64,000 nt of DNA, taken from positions 124,001 through 188,000 of the forward strand of contig CAYRSB010000001.1 in the NCBI GenBank assembly GCA_964426875.1, given 5' to 3'. Under the pieces are notes generated by a model. The model was not told the origin of the DNA, did no database searches, and saw only the letters and a program-made list of their open reading frames with translations. Shown here in pieces: positions 42,574 through 52,323 of the stretch (positions within the stretch are counted from its first letter, which is position 1; every line of letters starts with the position of its first letter). Source of the DNA: Caldatribacterium sp964426875. Its GTDB lineage: Bacteria; Atribacterota; Atribacteria; Atribacterales; Caldatribacteriaceae. The position numbers were made by a program, and so were the translations under genes.

Positions 42574-43132
42574 TCCCCGTTTAGGGAAGCTTGTGTTTAC
42601 CTGGGAGGAAATCGAGCGAAGGGTTCAGGAGGTGGCTCAAGAAATCGACGAGGGCTATGCAGGAAAGCGACCAGTCCTTATTGCCATCCTCCGGGGAGCG
42701 GTATACTTTGCGGTAGACCTCACCCGCTGCTTAACTGTTCCCTTTGATCTTGATTTTATGGCTCTTTCTCCCTTTCGTCCAGGACTCAGGCGGGCTGAGA
42801 TTGAGAAAGACGTGGACATTGATCTTAGGGGGAGGGATATTTTGATTCTTGAGGATATCGTTGATACCGGACTCACTCTGAATTTTCTCGTGCGGAGCTT
42901 AGAACGACGCCTTCCCCAGAGCGTACGGGTATGTAGTTTCCTAAACTGTCCGGCTCGAAGGATTGCGGACGTAACCGTTCACTATTTTTGTTTTGAAATT
43001 CCTGACATTTACGTGGTGGGGTACGGTCTCGATTTTCGGGGAGATTTTCGCAATCTTCGAGAAATCTACACTCTCCATGACCCCTCGGGAAGAAGTACCC
43101 AGATCTTGAAAGAAATGGGAAAGGGACGGTGA
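42566..43132 (+). CDS. hpt: Hypoxanthine phosphoribosyltransferase
   Basis: 188 residues. ILRGAVYFAVDLTRCL and the PRPP loop ILILEDIVDTGLTLNFL are the family motifs, and VVGYGLDFRGDFRNLREIY matches the conserved C-terminal GxGLD motif of HPRTs. It salvages hypoxanthine or guanine to IMP/GMP. The ATG at 42566 overlaps the preceding gene by 8 bases, and its own stop overlaps hisC. Confidence 0.93.
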   Translation: MDDPRLGKLVFTWEEIERRVQEVAQEIDEGYAGKRPVLIAILRGAVYFAVDLTRCLTVPFDLDFMALSPFRPGLRRAEIEKDVDIDLRGRDILILEDIVDTGLTLNFLVRSLERRLPQSVRVCSFLNCPARRIADVTVHYFCFEIPDIYVVGYGLDFRGDFRNLREIYTLHDPSGRSTQILKEMGKGR

Positions 43133-44190
43133 GAAAGGTGCGCTTTCGGAAGGCACTTCTTTCTGTGCAAGGGTATGTTCCGGGAGAACAACCAAGGGAG
43201 AGAGGGTTTATCAAACTCAACACCAACGAAAACCCTTATCCCCCCTCTCCTCGGGTTGTGGCCAGAATTGGAGAATTTCTTTCCTCAGGTTCTCTTGCTC
43301 TTTATCCCCCTCCGCTGGGAGACGAGGTGCGGAAAAAGGTCTCTTCGGTCTACGGAGTACCGGAGGACTGGATTCTTGTGGGGAATGGCTCTGACGAACT
43401 TCTGGACCTTGTGGTGCGAGTGTTTGTGGGGCGAGGTGATCGGGTAGCCTACCCCTTTCCTACCTACACTTATTACCGTGTGCTGACTCTCCTTCAAGAA
43501 GGAGAGCCGGTAGAGATTCCTTTTCCCGAGGATTTTTCACTTCCTGAACGGTTCGTCTTTTGTCCAGCAGAGTTGAAGTTCCTTTCTAATCCGAATTCTC
43601 CCACAGGAACCTTCGTCCCAATAGAGTCTGTAGAAAGGGTTCTTCAGTTTTCCTCTTCTCCTCTGGTAGTGGACGAGGCTTACGGGGACTTTGCTCCGGC
43701 AAGTACCCTCTCCCTTCTTGAGAAATATGAACACCTTATTGTATTGCGGACTCTTTCGAAGTCCTTTTCTCTTGCCGGCCTGAGGATTGGTTTTCTTTTC
43801 GCCCGTCCAGAGGTTATACGTGAGGTGGCGAAGATTAAGAGCTCATACAACGTCAGTATCCTCTCCCAGGTGGGAGCTTGCGCGGCCCTTGAGGACCTCG
43901 ATTACGTCTGGGAGAACATTACCCGCATTAAAAGGACGAGGGCTTGGTTTTCAAAGCAAATAAAGGAGCTCGGTTTTCAGGTGTATCCTTCGGAGGCCAA
44001 TTTTGTGTTTGTAAGGAGGAAGGGAGAAGACTTGTCCTTCCTTTACGAAGCGTTGAAATGTCGTAGGATTCTTGTGCGTTATTTTCCAGAATGGCCTGAT
44101 GCTTTGCGCATCTCAATCGGTACCGATCAGGATATGGAAACTCTCTTAGAACATACCGCTGCTATCCTTAAGGAGAGAGCCTATGTTTAG
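43129..44190 (+). CDS. hisC: Histidinol-phosphate aminotransferase-like PLP enzyme
   Basis: 353 residues. KLNTNENPYPPSP, NGSDELLDLVVRVF, SNPNSPTG and TLSKSFSLAGLRIGF (PLP lysine) are HisC signatures. It transaminates imidazole-acetol phosphate in histidine synthesis; relatives act on aromatic amino acids, and no other his gene is in the window, so specificity is not certain. The GTG start overlaps hpt by 4 bases. Confidence 0.88.
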   Translation: MRKVRFRKALLSVQGYVPGEQPRERGFIKLNTNENPYPPSPRVVARIGEFLSSGSLALYPPPLGDEVRKKVSSVYGVPEDWILVGNGSDELLDLVVRVFVGRGDRVAYPFPTYTYYRVLTLLQEGEPVEIPFPEDFSLPERFVFCPAELKFLSNPNSPTGTFVPIESVERVLQFSSSPLVVDEAYGDFAPASTLSLLEKYEHLIVLRTLSKSFSLAGLRIGFLFARPEVIREVAKIKSSYNVSILSQVGACAALEDLDYVWENITRIKRTRAWFSKQIKELGFQVYPSEANFVFVRRKGEDLSFLYEALKCRRILVRYFPEWPDALRISIGTDQDMETLLEHTAAILKERAYV

Positions 44191-44851
44191 GGTGTTTATA
44201 TGGGATCTTGACAATACTGTGGTGAGAAGTTCAAAACTCCTTTGGGGGGCTTTTCAGTGGGTAGCAGAGCGTTTTGCCCAGAAATCTATGACACCCCAGG
44301 AAATTGTGAGTCTTTACGGTCCGCCGGAAGATGTGGTGATTGAAAACATTGTGGGAAAGGAGAAAAAAGAGGAGGCCCTCAGGGCTTTCTACGAGTTTTA
44401 CGAGCGAGAACACGATAGTCTTCTTACACCATTCCCAGAGGTTCTCTCTATTATTGCTTACTTGAGAGAAAAGAGGGTAAAGCAGGCACTCTTTACCGCC
44501 AAGGGGAGGAGGAGTGCTCTTATAACTCTGGAGCGTCTCAGAATTGGTGCTCTCTTCGACCTCGTTCTTTGTGGGGATGAAGTGGAACGGGCGAAGCCCT
44601 ACCCCGATGGCGTTCTCAAGGTGCTTACCTGTTTTCAGGTGGCTCCTTGGGAGACGCTCTATGTTGGGGATTCGCCGCTTGATGCTCAAGCAGCCCATGG
44701 GGCCGGTGTTTCCTTTGCTCTCGCCCTTTGGGATTCTTTTCATCGATCCGAGGCAGAGCAAGTCTCTGCTGAATATGTATTCGCTACTCCGCGGGAGATG
44801 CTCCTTTGGGTAGAAAGCCTTTACGGAGGGGATGAGAGTGCAGTCCTTTGA
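44183..44851 (+). CDS. HAD-family phosphatase (phosphoglycolate-phosphatase-like)
   Basis: 222 residues. FIWDLDNTVVRSS is HAD motif I, FTAKGRRSALITLERL motif II region and VGDSPLDAQAAHGAG motif IV, with a helical cap between. It is probably a small-molecule phosphatase. The ATG overlaps hisC by 8 bases and its end overlaps nrdJ by 20, so it is coupled in a run of genes. A histidinol-phosphatase role is conceivable next to hisC but unproven. Confidence 0.85.
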   Translation: MFRVFIWDLDNTVVRSSKLLWGAFQWVAERFAQKSMTPQEIVSLYGPPEDVVIENIVGKEKKEEALRAFYEFYEREHDSLLTPFPEVLSIIAYLREKRVKQALFTAKGRRSALITLERLRIGALFDLVLCGDEVERAKPYPDGVLKVLTCFQVAPWETLYVGDSPLDAQAAHGAGVSFALALWDSFHRSEAEQVSAEYVFATPREMLLWVESLYGGDESAVL

Positions 44852-46874
44852 GTATGTGAAAAAACGTAATGGTGATTTTGAACCTTTTAGGACGGAGAAG
44901 ATTGTCCATGCCATTTATAGGGCTCTTTCAGCCTGTGGTAAGGAAAACGAAGACCTTGCCCGAGGACTGGCAGAAAAGGTGGTCGTTCTCCTTGGAGAGA
45001 GGATTCAGGGAAGGGTTCCAGAGGTGGAAGAGATTCAAGATGTTGTGGAAGAAACCCTCATGCGAGAAGGTCTTTCAGATGTAGCTCGGGTGTATATCCT
45101 CTACCGGGAAAAACGGAGAGCCCTTCGTGAGGCTAAGTGGGAGCTCTTTGGAGTCAGAGACGATCTCAAGCTTTCCCTCAACGCTGTGCGGGTCCTAAAG
45201 GAGCGATACCTCCAGAAGGACGCAGAAGGGAAAGCCATTGAGACTCCTCGGGGTATGATGGAGAGGGTAGCCCGGTTCGTTTCTGAAGTTGAAACTTTAT
45301 TTGGGGGCAACGTGCAGAAAACCTTTGAAGAATTTTTGGACCTTTTGACCTCCCTTGTTTTTTTACCCAATTCTCCCACCCTCATGAATGCTGGAACTCC
45401 CCTGGGGCAGCTTTCTGCCTGCTTTGTCTTACCCATTGAAGACTCCATAGACTCCATTTTCACTACCCTCAAGGAGATGGCCGTCATCCACAAATCAGGA
45501 GGAGGAACGGGCTTCAGTTTTTCCGCCCTTCGCCCCAAGGGCGACATTGTGGCCTCAACCGGTGGACGGGCTTCAGGGCCTGTTTCTTTCATGCGCATTT
45601 TCGATACTGCTACAGACGTTGTGAAACAGGGAGGGCGTCGCCGGGGAGCTAACATGGGTGTTCTACGTTTCAACCATCCGGATATCCGGGAATTCATCCG
45701 GGCAAAGGAAAAACCGGGTTTCCTAGAAAATTTTAACCTCTCGGTGGCCATAACTGACGACGAGATCGAACGGGTGAAAAGGGGAGAGGAAGTCGAGCTT
45801 GTTAATCCTCGGGACGGGAAAGTGTGGGAGCGGGTGAATGCCCGGGAACTCTTTGAGATGATCACTGAAAGTGCTTGGAGAAGCGGGGAGCCAGGCTTGC
45901 TCTTTCTCGACACCATCAACGCTTCCAATCCCACGCCTTCTTTGGGAAGGATTGTGGCCACAAATCCCTGTGGAGAGGTTCCTCTCTTGCCTTACGAATC
46001 CTGCAACCTTGGGTCTATCAACCTTTCGAAGTTTGTAGAGAAGGGAAAAGTTCGGTATGAATACTTGAGAGAAGTGGTTTGGAGGGCGGTGCGTTTCTTG
46101 GATAATGTCATTGAGGTTAACCGTTATCCCCTGGAGACCGTCGAGCGAATGGTCAAAGGGAATCGAAAAATTGGCCTTGGAGTCATGGGCTTTGCCGATA
46201 TGCTTGTAAAACTTGGGATATCATACTACTCTGAAGAAGCCTTAAAGATTGCTGCTGAAGTCATGTACTTTATTGCCCTTGAAGCCCGAAAGGCCTCTCT
46301 GGACCTTGCCTCCCAAAGAGGGACCTTTCCCAATTATTCTCAGAGTATCTGGGCAAAAGAGAATCTTCCCCTCCGCAATGCCACTCTTCTTTCTATTGCC
46401 CCCACCGGTTCAATAAGTATTATCGCTTCATGCTCGAGCGGTATTGAGCCCCTCTTTGCTTTAGCCTTCAGGCGCTATGTTCTGGAAAAAGCTGAACTCT
46501 TTGAAATTCATCCTCTTCTTGAGGAGATGTTCTCTCGTTACCGGGTGCCAGAAAGTATCCGAAAGAGAGTCCTCGAGCAGGGTACGATGGAAGGCATTGA
46601 TGGTATCCCGGAAGAACTCCACCAACTTTTTCTCACCGCTCTTGAAATTCCTCCAGAGTTTCACGTCCGGGTGCAGGCTACTTTCCAGCGTTACGTGGAT
46701 AACGCTGTTTCAAAGACAGTGAATCTGCCTGAGTCGGCCACCCCGCAGGATGTTTTCCGGGTATATCTTTTAGCCCATGAGCTCAAGTGTAAGGGTATCA
46801 CCATATACCGGTACGAGAGCCGTCCCCAGCAGGTGCTCTACCTTGGAGTTTCGGGGGAGTGCGAAGAGTGTTGA
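44832..46874 (+). CDS. nrdJ: Adenosylcobalamin-dependent (class II) ribonucleotide reductase
   Basis: 680 residues. The N-terminal 95 residues (FEYVKKRNGDFEPFRTEKIV) are an ATP-cone. SACFVLPIEDSIDSIFTTLK, HKSGGGTGFSFSALRP, NPCGEVPLLPYESCNLGSIN and LLSIAPTGSISIIASCSSGI are NrdJ catalytic motifs, including the active-site cysteines and the PTGS loop. The protein ends CEEC, the C-terminal redox pair. It makes deoxyribonucleotides with coenzyme B12 and works with or without oxygen. No intein or gap is seen. The last 77 bases overlap the convergent glycosyltransferase. Confidence 0.96.
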   Translation: MRVQSFEYVKKRNGDFEPFRTEKIVHAIYRALSACGKENEDLARGLAEKVVVLLGERIQGRVPEVEEIQDVVEETLMREGLSDVARVYILYREKRRALREAKWELFGVRDDLKLSLNAVRVLKERYLQKDAEGKAIETPRGMMERVARFVSEVETLFGGNVQKTFEEFLDLLTSLVFLPNSPTLMNAGTPLGQLSACFVLPIEDSIDSIFTTLKEMAVIHKSGGGTGFSFSALRPKGDIVASTGGRASGPVSFMRIFDTATDVVKQGGRRRGANMGVLRFNHPDIREFIRAKEKPGFLENFNLSVAITDDEIERVKRGEEVELVNPRDGKVWERVNARELFEMITESAWRSGEPGLLFLDTINASNPTPSLGRIVATNPCGEVPLLPYESCNLGSINLSKFVEKGKVRYEYLREVVWRAVRFLDNVIEVNRYPLETVERMVKGNRKIGLGVMGFADMLVKLGISYYSEEALKIAAEVMYFIALEARKASLDLASQRGTFPNYSQSIWAKENLPLRNATLLSIAPTGSISIIASCSSGIEPLFALAFRRYVLEKAELFEIHPLLEEMFSRYRVPESIRKRVLEQGTMEGIDGIPEELHQLFLTALEIPPEFHVRVQATFQRYVDNAVSKTVNLPESATPQDVFRVYLLAHELKCKGITIYRYESRPQQVLYLGVSGECEEC

Positions 46875-48051
46875 TAAGGTCAAGGGCAATGTTTCTTGCT
46901 CCGTCCATCTTTCTCTCCCAGGTTCTTTGGGCAAAGTTTTGTGCCTCTTTTTGAAATCGGGAAAGATTTGCAAGAACACTTTTAAGGATTGCGGCCGTTT
47001 CTTCAGGAGTATCTCCTCCTTGGATAAGGGCTTCTCGAAGAAGCAGAGCCTGCCGTGTTTGGAGGAAGTGACGGTTGACCTGGATGGCGTCTTTGCGGTA
47101 TGGTTCAAGACAGGGAATGCCCAGGCATGCCGCCTGCTCTAGGGCTGTTCCGGCAAATCCTACTATAAGCCTTGCTCGACCAAGGTGGGTAAGATAATCT
47201 CCCCGACTGAAGGAAACGGGAAGGTTTTCGATGCGGAAAGAAGAGGAGGAAAAGATCGTTCCTCCGGCTTCCTGTATTGCTTTGACGACCTCAGGTATGG
47301 TCCTTTCGGGGGGAAAGACGAAATGGAGAGGAAAAGGCGCTAAGTCCTCCTTGGATAAGGCAATGGCCTTGCAGAGAAAACAGAGGTTTTCTTTCCAGTC
47401 TCGACGGTGCCCCGGAAGGAAGAGGATAATTTCTTTGTCCTTAGAGTGTGGGACTCCAGGACCCACAAAGCCCAGAAATTCGGCCTTGATTCCAAGATTC
47501 TGGAACCAAAGAGCAGTTGGAGCGTCCCGGGTGTAGACCTTTTTGGCGCAATGCCGAAAAAGGTAGGCGGTTACTCTTCCCAAACGTTCATAGGGTTTCC
47601 CCTTTCGACGTAGAAGGGCAGTGTGTGCACAGGCGAAAAGATACACCTTTTTCCGGGCAAAGAGAAAACCTAAAAGAAGTGGGAACACGTCTCCCACTCC
47701 TACTACCATGTCAAAAGATGAAGAGGATCGCAAGAGGATACGGATGGCAGAACAGGTGTTGTGCAATCCTCCTCCCAGGAGATCTCCCAAGAATCTGAAG
47801 AGGCGGCGGAGAGGTCCCCCAAGGTACACACCTCCAAAGGGAAGACGAGGAGAAGAGTGCAAAAGGCGTATTCTCTTAGGAAAAGAGTGTGCAAGTTCTG
47901 TGAAAGCCTTTCCCTCTCCCACAAGAGGCAGAACATCCACAAAGCAGGAGATTTCTTCCTTCGCAATCTCTTTGAGAAATTCGGAAAGGACAAGAGCTGC
48001 GAAGGAATCTTCACCATAGCCGTTGCTTATGAAAAGAATGCGCTTTTGCAT
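46798..48051 (-). CDS. Lipid-A-disaccharide-synthase-related glycosyltransferase
   Basis: 417 residues. ILFISNGYGEDSFAALVLSEF at the N-terminus, GVGDVFPLLLGFLFA and the C-terminal RARLIVGFAGTALEQAACLG, then GIPCLEPY match the LpxB-related (TIGR03492-type) family, GT-B enzymes distinct from true LpxB. True LpxB makes lipid A; members of this family occur in organisms without lipid A and their substrate is unknown to me. The last roughly 25 residues, which overlap nrdJ on the other strand, look like a read-through extension. Confidence 0.75.
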   Translation of the reverse strand: MQKRILFISNGYGEDSFAALVLSEFLKEIAKEEISCFVDVLPLVGEGKAFTELAHSFPKRIRLLHSSPRLPFGGVYLGGPLRRLFRFLGDLLGGGLHNTCSAIRILLRSSSSFDMVVGVGDVFPLLLGFLFARKKVYLFACAHTALLRRKGKPYERLGRVTAYLFRHCAKKVYTRDAPTALWFQNLGIKAEFLGFVGPGVPHSKDKEIILFLPGHRRDWKENLCFLCKAIALSKEDLAPFPLHFVFPPERTIPEVVKAIQEAGGTIFSSSSFRIENLPVSFSRGDYLTHLGRARLIVGFAGTALEQAACLGIPCLEPYRKDAIQVNRHFLQTRQALLLREALIQGGDTPEETAAILKSVLANLSRFQKEAQNFAQRTWERKMDGARNIALDLINTLRTPPKLQGRAPAGDGSRTGIW

Positions 48052-48063
48052 GGTCAGGTTTTA

Positions 48064-48072
48064 TGATATGCT
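48064..48072 (+). promoter_or_regulatory. Probable extended -10 element for the threonine operon
   Basis: TGATATGCT fits TGnTANNNT, 38 bases before the thrC start. A TTGCAT lies 15 bases upstream of the hexamer, slightly too close for a standard -35. Confidence 0.38.
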
Positions 48073-48110
48073 AAAGGGAATCTTAAGTAAAGAATAAGGA
48101 GGTCTATTCC

Positions 48111-49187
48111 TTGCGTTGGCCAGGGGTTCTCGAGTATTTTGCGGAGTATCTCCCGGTGACACCTTCTACTCCTTTCATTACTCTTGAAGAGGGGAACACT
48201 CCTCTCATTCGCTCAACATCTCTTGAAAGAAGTGTTGGAGTGGGGGCACTCTTTTTTAAATTTGAGGGGATGAATCCTACAGGGTCTTTCAAGGACCGGG
48301 GGATGGTCGTGGCTATCGCTAAGGCCAAAGAGGAGGGCAAAGAAGTAGTCATGTGTGCTTCCACGGGGAATACCTCTGCCTCTGCGGCGGCTTATGCTCG
48401 AAGGGCCGGGCTCTCCTGTATTGTCCTTATTCCTCAAGGGAAAATCGCTTTGGGAAAGCTCTCTCAGGCTCTCATGCATGGGGCCAGAGTTCTTGCCATA
48501 CGAGGGAATTTTGACGATGCCTTGCGAATTGTACGCTTTATCACCACGCATTACCCTGTGGCTCTTGTAAATTCCATCAATCCCTATCGGATTGAGGGGC
48601 AGAAAACCGCAGCCTTTGAGGTGGTGGAGTGGCTCTCGGGAGTTCCAGATATCCTGGCACTTCCCGTAGGGAATGCAGGGAACATTACCGCCTATTGGAA
48701 AGGCTTCAAGGAGCTCTTTGAGCGAAGAAAAGTTTCCTATCTGCCGAGAATGTTTGGTTTTCAAGCCCAGGGAGCCTGTCCTATAGTCCTTGGAAGACCG
48801 GTGGAACATCCCCAGACTGTGGCCACGGCCATCCGCATAGGGAATCCGGCGAGCTGGAAGGGGGCGGTGCAAGCTCGGGATGAGTCGGGAGGACTTATCG
48901 ACGCGGTGAGTGACGAGGGGATTCTCCTTGCCCAGAGGATGCTTGCTGAAGAGGAAGGTCTTTTCGTTGAACCTGCTTCAGCGGCTTCCTTAGCCGGGAT
49001 TTTGAAAAAGTCGAGAGAGGGAACATTCAGGGGTCGAGAAATCGTAGTGTGTGTGCTCACGGGTCATGGACTGAAAGACCCTGACATTGTCGTGAAGCAG
49101 AACGAAGGGAAAATAGAAGAGGTAGAGCCGCAGGAAGAGGAAATTGTGGACCTTCTTGGATTTCGGAGAGAGGAAAGTGAAACTTAG
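48111..49187 (+). CDS. thrC: Threonine synthase
   Basis: 358 residues. NPTGSFKDRGM contains the PLP lysine (K61), and STGNTSASAAAYARRAGL, PVGNAGNITAYWKGF and EPASAASLAGI match threonine synthase. It converts O-phosphohomoserine to threonine. The TTG start at 48111 has a perfect AAGGAGG eight bases upstream. It is the first gene of thrC-thrB-lysC-asd. Confidence 0.94.
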   Translation: MRWPGVLEYFAEYLPVTPSTPFITLEEGNTPLIRSTSLERSVGVGALFFKFEGMNPTGSFKDRGMVVAIAKAKEEGKEVVMCASTGNTSASAAAYARRAGLSCIVLIPQGKIALGKLSQALMHGARVLAIRGNFDDALRIVRFITTHYPVALVNSINPYRIEGQKTAAFEVVEWLSGVPDILALPVGNAGNITAYWKGFKELFERRKVSYLPRMFGFQAQGACPIVLGRPVEHPQTVATAIRIGNPASWKGAVQARDESGGLIDAVSDEGILLAQRMLAEEEGLFVEPASAASLAGILKKSREGTFRGREIVVCVLTGHGLKDPDIVVKQNEGKIEEVEPQEEEIVDLLGFRREESET

Positions 49188-50085
49188 GGTTCAAGCACCG
49201 GCAACAACGGCTAATCTCTCCTGTGGTTTTGATGTTCTGGGACTGGCCTTAGACCTTATTTTCCGGGTGGAGGTTGAAGCTTTTGAGGAGCGGTTGTTCC
49301 TTTTGACGTATCAGGGAGAGGGGAAGGGGGAAATTCCAGAAGACGAGAATAACCTCTTCTTTAAAGCGGTGAGGAGTACCTGGAAGCGTCTGGGCTTTGA
49401 GGGAATAGGTCTTAAGGTAGAAGCCCAGAATGCCATTCCCATAGCCCGGGGTCTCGGATCGAGCGCTGCCTGCATTGTGGCAGGGGTAACCGTGGCCAAT
49501 ACTCTTTCTGGAGGAGAGTTAACCCTTGAGGAGATGCTCGAGGTGGCTGTGTCCCTCGAGGGTCATCCTGACAACATTGTGCCTGCTTTTTTGGGAGGAT
49601 TTACGATAGCCCTCTCGAAGGATAGAAAGGTTTTGTATCGAAAAATCCCTTTTCTCTCCTCTCTTTACCTTTATGCTCTTATCCCAAATTATGCTCTGAG
49701 CACAGAACTTATGCGCCGAGCTCTTCCTCTCTCCTACTCCAGGGAGGATGTGGTCTTCTCCCTCCAACACCTTGCCTTCCTTCTGGGAAGCATTTTCGAG
49801 GAGAGTGTAGAAGGGTTTTTACAAGCTTTGGAGGACCGAATCCATGAGCCCTATCGGGGCAAGTTCGTTGTGGGGTTTGAGGAAGTGAAGAGTTATGTCC
49901 GAGAAAGAGACCTTGGAAACGCAACAATTAGTGGCTCCGGCCCAACGATTCTTCTTTTTCTTACCCAACCCCTCAGGGAGTCGGAAGCGAAAGAAATACG
50001 GGGAATTTACTCCCATTTTGGGGTTGTTGTGAATATCCGAGAGGTTCATCCTCGAGAAAAGGGTGTCGAGGTCGAGGTTCTATGA
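49177..50085 (+). CDS. thrB: Homoserine kinase
   Basis: 302 residues. A GHMP kinase: APATTANLSCGFDVLGLAL at the start, PIARGLGSSAACIVAG as the ATP loop and ATISGSGPTILLF near the end. It phosphorylates homoserine for ThrC. GTG 49177 follows GGAGAGAGG. It overlaps thrC by 11 bases. Confidence 0.95.
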   Translation: MKLRVQAPATTANLSCGFDVLGLALDLIFRVEVEAFEERLFLLTYQGEGKGEIPEDENNLFFKAVRSTWKRLGFEGIGLKVEAQNAIPIARGLGSSAACIVAGVTVANTLSGGELTLEEMLEVAVSLEGHPDNIVPAFLGGFTIALSKDRKVLYRKIPFLSSLYLYALIPNYALSTELMRRALPLSYSREDVVFSLQHLAFLLGSIFEESVEGFLQALEDRIHEPYRGKFVVGFEEVKSYVRERDLGNATISGSGPTILLFLTQPLRESEAKEIRGIYSHFGVVVNIREVHPREKGVEVEVL

Positions 50086-51317
50086 GTCTTGTAGTTCAAA
50101 AGTACGGCGGCTCTTCGGTGGCCGATCTTGAGAGAATCAGGCTTGTGGCCCGACGTGTGCGGTGTTACTTTGAGGAAGGGCATCGAGTAGTGGTAGTCGT
50201 TTCAGCCATGGGAAAGACAACGGATACCCTTCTTTCCATGGCCCGTCAACTTCACCCTTTTCCTCCCGAGCGGGAAGTTGACATGTTACTCTCTACCGGG
50301 GAGCAGGTTTCTATCGCCCTTCTCTCTATTGCCCTTTTTGCTTTGGGGGTACCTTCCATTTCTCTCACCGGAGGGCAGGCTGGTATCATCACGACTGAGG
50401 TCCACACAAAAGCCCGTATTCTCCGTATCGAGGTTGAGAGAATTCTTCAGCATCTCCAAGAAGGAAAAGTGATCATTGTGGCCGGTTTCCAGGGAACAAC
50501 TGAAAATGGAGATATTACCACTCTTGGTCGGGGAGGCAGCGATACCACGGCCTGTGCTTTGGCGGCGGCTCTGAGGGCTGATTTTTGTGAAATCTATACC
50601 GATGTGGAGGGAGTGTTTACTGCCGATCCTCGAATCGTACCCCGGGCCCGAAAGATTCCTCACATTTCCTACGATGAAATGTCAGAAATGGCAAGTCTTG
50701 GAGCTAAGGTTCTGCAGCTTCGGGCCGTAGATTTTGCCCGGCTCCACCGGGTGCGAGTTCATGTGCGCTCCACATTTTCGGATAATGAAGGAACATGGGT
50801 AGAGGAGGCGGAGAACTTGGAAGACGTGCGGGTACGGGCTATAACTCACAGCCTTGATGTTCTCAAGGTGGTCCTTCTTGGGGTACCGGATCATCCTGGG
50901 GTAGCGGCGCTCATTTTGAAGACCTTGGCAGATGAGAGCACGTCGCTTGACATGATTATCCAAAGTGAAGGAAGAGAAGGAAAAAAGGACATTGCCTTTG
51001 TAGTGGCTTTTGAAGATGAAGGAAAGGTGCGGAGGGCTCTCGAGCGGCTGGGGGGAACTTTGCCTTTTGAAGGGGTAAAGTTCGACAAAAGCATGGGGAA
51101 GGTCTCCCTGGTAGGGGCGGGGGTGACGGGTGACCCCCACATAGCCTTTCGCATGTTCGACACCCTGGCAAAATGCGGGGTTAACATCGACATGATCAGC
51201 ACTTCGAACCTTCGAATTTCCTGTCTCATACCTAAGGAGCGAGTGGAAGATTCGGTGAAGGCTCTACACGAAACCTTTCTGGAGGATGGTGAGGTGGTGC
51301 TCCATGAAGGCTCTTAA
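50082..51317 (+). CDS. lysC: Aspartate kinase
   Basis: 411 residues. VQKYGGSSVADLERIRLVAR is the N-terminal nucleotide-binding motif, FCEIYTDVEGVFTADPRIVP and MASLGAKVLQLRAVDFA the aspartate/ATP regions, and two ACT domains occupy about residues 265-405, implying feedback inhibition by lysine and/or threonine. First step of the aspartate family. The ATG overlaps thrB (ATGA). Confidence 0.95.
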   Translation: MSLVVQKYGGSSVADLERIRLVARRVRCYFEEGHRVVVVVSAMGKTTDTLLSMARQLHPFPPEREVDMLLSTGEQVSIALLSIALFALGVPSISLTGGQAGIITTEVHTKARILRIEVERILQHLQEGKVIIVAGFQGTTENGDITTLGRGGSDTTACALAAALRADFCEIYTDVEGVFTADPRIVPRARKIPHISYDEMSEMASLGAKVLQLRAVDFARLHRVRVHVRSTFSDNEGTWVEEAENLEDVRVRAITHSLDVLKVVLLGVPDHPGVAALILKTLADESTSLDMIIQSEGREGKKDIAFVVAFEDEGKVRRALERLGGTLPFEGVKFDKSMGKVSLVGAGVTGDPHIAFRMFDTLAKCGVNIDMISTSNLRISCLIPKERVEDSVKALHETFLEDGEVVLHEGS

Positions 51318-52323
51318 GGTAGCAGTGGTCGGTGCGACTGGGGCAGTCGGCCAAGAAATGCTCAAAATCCTTGAGGAACGAGACTTTCCGGTGAAGGAGG
51401 TCAGGCCTCTGGCTTCCTCGAGATCCTGGGGAAAAACGGTCCGTTTTCGGGGAAAGGAAATCCCCGTTGAGGTCCTGACCCGGGAGAGTTTTAAGGACTG
51501 CGATCTTGCCCTCTTCAGTGCCGGGGCTTCAATAAGTCGAGAATTTGCACCCCAGGCTGTGGAAAGTGGTTGTCTTGTAGTTGATAACTCTTCGGCTTTC
51601 CGCCTCGAGGAGGATGTTCCTCTCATTGTCCCTGAAATCAATCCTCACCGGGTACATGATGTGAAGAACCGTGGGATTGTCGCCAATCCCAACTGTACGA
51701 CGATCATTACGCTTGTGCCCCTGAAGCCTCTGCATGATTATGGGAGAATCCTTCGTATCGTGGCGGCAAGTTACCAGGCGACCTCTGGTGCCGGGGCAAG
51801 GGCCATGCAAGAGCTTGAAGAACAGGTGGCGGCGTATGTCCAGGGAAAGCCTCTTGAAGTGAAAGTGTTCCCCTACCAGATTGCTTTCAACCTTCTCCCC
51901 CACATCGATGTGTTTCTCGATAACTTCTATACCAAGGAGGAGATGAAAATGGTCTGGGAGACACAGAAAATCATGGAGAACTCTTCCATCCGGGTGACGG
52001 CAACCTGTGTTCGGGTGCCGGTTTTCCGAGCTCACTCTGTGGCCGTCAATATTGAGACGGAGCGCAAAATTACCCGGGAAAAAGCCTTGGAGTTACTCTC
52101 GAATTTTCCGGGGGTCGTGGTGTATGACAATCCGGAGCATCGCCTCTACCCCATGCCTCTTTTTGTGGCTGGTAAGGACGAGTGTTATGTGGGAAGGATA
52201 CGAGAGGACATTTCTCTGGAGCGGGGGTTGAACCTCTGGGTAGTAGGCGATCAGCTTCGGAAAGGTGCAGCCCTGAACACCGTACAGATTGCAGAACTCT
52301 TACTTAAAGAGGGGATTCTTTAA
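51304..52323 (+). CDS. asd: Aspartate-semialdehyde dehydrogenase
   Basis: 339 residues. VAVVGATGAVGQEMLKILEE is the NADP Rossmann motif, IVANPNCTTI carries the catalytic cysteine, QATSGAGARAMQELEEQ matches the substrate region, and the C-terminal RKGAALNTVQIAELL is typical. It reduces aspartyl phosphate. The ATG at 51304 overlaps lysC by 14 bases. Homoserine dehydrogenase is not in the window. Its end overlaps the convergent cobalamin protein by 4 bases. Confidence 0.96.
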   Translation: MKALKVAVVGATGAVGQEMLKILEERDFPVKEVRPLASSRSWGKTVRFRGKEIPVEVLTRESFKDCDLALFSAGASISREFAPQAVESGCLVVDNSSAFRLEEDVPLIVPEINPHRVHDVKNRGIVANPNCTTIITLVPLKPLHDYGRILRIVAASYQATSGAGARAMQELEEQVAAYVQGKPLEVKVFPYQIAFNLLPHIDVFLDNFYTKEEMKMVWETQKIMENSSIRVTATCVRVPVFRAHSVAVNIETERKITREKALELLSNFPGVVVYDNPEHRLYPMPLFVAGKDECYVGRIREDISLERGLNLWVVGDQLRKGAALNTVQIAELLLKEGIL

